Below are positions 5,056 to 6,347 of a stretch of 6,347 nt of DNA, piece by piece. Positions within the stretch are counted from its first letter, which is position 1. Each line of letters opens with the position of its first letter. Below the pieces are notes generated by a model. It was not told the DNA's origin. It saw only the letters and a program-made list of their open reading frames with translations, and made no database searches. The stretch is from Deltaproteobacteria bacterium (lineage in GTDB: Bacteria > Myxococcota > XYA12-FULL-58-9 > JAUUZB01). Made by a program: the position numbers and the translations under genes. Location: contig JAUUZB010000263.1 of NCBI GenBank assembly GCA_030590185.1, forward strand, positions 1-6,347. The letters are read 5' to 3'.

Positions 5056-6347
5056 ATGTCGGACGAAGAAAAGAAAGATGAGGATCTCGCCCCGGAAAAC
5101 GCGCTGACCAAGCCGGGCGAGAACGACTCCTTGATCGTGATCCCGGACGAGCTTCCGGTGCTGACCCTGCGCAATACCGTGCTCTTCCCAGGATCGATCG
5201 TCCCGCTCGGTATCGGCCGCCCCAAGACGGTTCGCCTGGTGGAGGAGGGCGTCAAGGAGAACGGGCTGGTCGCCATCGTCGCCCAACGTGATCCGGACAT
5301 CGACGACCCAACCCCGACCGACCTCTACACCATGGGTTGCGCCGCCCGGTTGGTGAAGCTGGTCAAGGCTTCCAAGGACAACTTTTCGGTGGTGGTCCAG
5401 GGGCTCTCGCGGGTGCGGGTGGCGGAGTACACCCAGAACCTGCCGTACCTCAAGGCGCGCATCGCCGCGGTGGATGACGTCACCACCAACATGGTCGAGG
5501 TCGAGGCGCTCACCATGAGCCTCAAGAAGACCGCCCGCGAGGTGCTGCGGCTGATCCCGGAGCTGCCCCCCTCGGCCGCCGAGTTGCTCGAACGGGTCGA
5601 CGACGCCGGCGTGCTCGCCGACCTGGTCGCCTCCAACGTCGAGGCCTCGGTGGACGAGAAACAATCGGTGCTCGAGACGGTGGAGCTGGTGGCCCGCATG
5701 CGGCGGGTGCTGGAGCTGCTGTCCCGCCAGCTCGAGGTTCTAAAGCTCTCGAACAAAATCAGCTCCCAGGTCAAGGGCGAGATGTCCAAGACCCAGCGTG
5801 AGTACTACCTGCGCCAGCAATTGAAGGCGATCAAGGATGAGCTCGGCGAAGGGGACGACGGCGACGACGATATCGCCGACCTGGAAATGCGCGTCGAAGA
5901 AGCCGATCTGCCCGAGGAGGCGCTGGCCGCCGCCCGCAAGGAGCTCAAGCGATTACGCAACATGAGCCCCTCCCAGGCGGAATACACCGTGGCCCGCACC
6001 TACGTGGAGTGGCTGGTCGACCTGCCCTGGAGCGTCGCCTCGGAGGACGCCATCGATCTCAAGACGGTCCGCGAGATCCTCGATGAGGACCACTACGGCC
6101 TCGAAAAACCGAAGAAGCGGATCGTCGAGTTCCTCGCGGTGCGCAAGCTCAAGGCGGACATGAAGGGTCCGATCCTCTGCTTCGTGGGCCCACCGGGCAC
6201 CGGCAAAACCTCCATGGGCCAATCGATCGCCCGCGCCATGAATCGGAAGTTCCAGCGGGTCGCCATGGGTGGCGTGCGCGACGAGGCGGAGATCCGCGGT
6301 CATCGCCGCACCTACGTCGGCGCCCTGCCTGGCCGAATCATCAAGGG
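5056..6347 (+). CDS. lon: ATP-dependent protease Lon, 3'-truncated
   Basis: Lon is the cytoplasmic AAA+ serine protease that unfolds and degrades misfolded and regulatory proteins. The frame is open from ATG 5056 to the window end, giving the first 430 residues of a protein usually about 780-820 long. Residues 1-24 are a polar, charged extension (MSDEEKKDEDLAPEN...). The LonN substrate-recognition domain starts near LPVLTLRNTVLFPG at about 33 and runs to about 220. A helical coiled-coil region follows, with QREYYLRQQLKAIKDELGE at about 247-265 and a short acidic insert GEGDDGDDD just after. The AAA+ module has Walker A G-P-P-G-T-G-K384-T and the conserved GGVRDEAEIRGHRRTYVGALPG near 411-427. 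Walker B, the sensors and the Ser-Lys protease dyad lie beyond the window, so activity cannot be judged. The start is supported by a strong ribosome-binding site at 5048-5055. Confidence 0.97.
   Translation, partial: MSDEEKKDEDLAPENALTKPGENDSLIVIPDELPVLTLRNTVLFPGSIVPLGIGRPKTVRLVEEGVKENGLVAIVAQRDPDIDDPTPTDLYTMGCAARLVKLVKASKDNFSVVVQGLSRVRVAEYTQNLPYLKARIAAVDDVTTNMVEVEALTMSLKKTAREVLRLIPELPPSAAELLERVDDAGVLADLVASNVEASVDEKQSVLETVELVARMRRVLELLSRQLEVLKLSNKISSQVKGEMSKTQREYYLRQQLKAIKDELGEGDDGDDDIADLEMRVEEADLPEEALAAARKELKRLRNMSPSQAEYTVARTYVEWLVDLPWSVASEDAIDLKTVREILDEDHYGLEKPKKRIVEFLAVRKLKADMKGPILCFVGPPGTGKTSMGQSIARAMNRKFQRVAMGGVRDEAEIRGHRRTYVGALPGRIIK

Noticed and set aside
4702..5664. 320-residue minus-strand open frame over the acetyltransferase end and lon start
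   Set aside because: Antisense of two well-supported genes and the spacer between them; no domain recognised.
1..6347. CRISPR arrays, insertion sequences, attachment sites
   Set aside because: No regularly spaced repeats, transposase, integrase or terminal inverted repeats were seen anywhere in the window.

Overview
This GC-rich window (roughly two-thirds G+C by eye) has seven protein-coding genes packed with very little free space. The mix suggests a Myxococcota or other deltaproteobacterial-type genome: a large cysteine-rich lipoprotein with low-complexity stretches, a bacterial cereblon-type CULT protein, nickel-pincer cofactor genes, and a Lon protease with a short acidic N-terminal extension. 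This placement rests on style and composition, not on a marker gene.

Region by region: 1-1749 (+) is the 3' part of a gene for a secreted lipoprotein. The window opens inside its signal peptide, just before the lipobox Leu-Thr-Gly-Cys. Only 8 bp later it meets, tail to tail, a minus-strand cluster spanning 4172 to 1758. In transcription order this cluster is: a very acidic small protein (start 4151 or 4172), larE (start 3811 or 3829), larB (2975-2196) and a CULT-domain protein (2192-1758). larE and larB overlap by ATGA, and larB and the CULT gene are 3 bp apart, so these three are almost certainly co-transcribed and translationally coupled. About 150-180 bp of divergent regulatory DNA separates the acidic gene from a plus-strand left-handed beta-helix N-acetyltransferase (4327-4890) that has a C-terminal zinc-ribbon-like tail. 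A 165 bp spacer with two hairpins, a possible promoter and a strong ribosome-binding site then leads into lon (5056 onward), which runs off the window just after its Walker A region.

How the genes work together: LarB and LarE catalyse the first (carboxylation and hydrolysis of NaAD) and second (sulfur insertion) steps of nickel-pincer nucleotide cofactor synthesis. The nickel-inserting LarC and any client enzyme such as lactate racemase LarA are not in the window.

The most interesting feature is the CULT protein, the fold that binds thalidomide in human cereblon. All four zinc cysteines and the three tryptophans of the ligand cage are present with human-like spacing, and the gene is coupled to larB. 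I know of no functional link between a CULT protein and nickel-pincer cofactor synthesis; this is the main lead in the window. The acetyltransferase and lon appear to be ordinary neighbours without an obvious link to the lar cluster.
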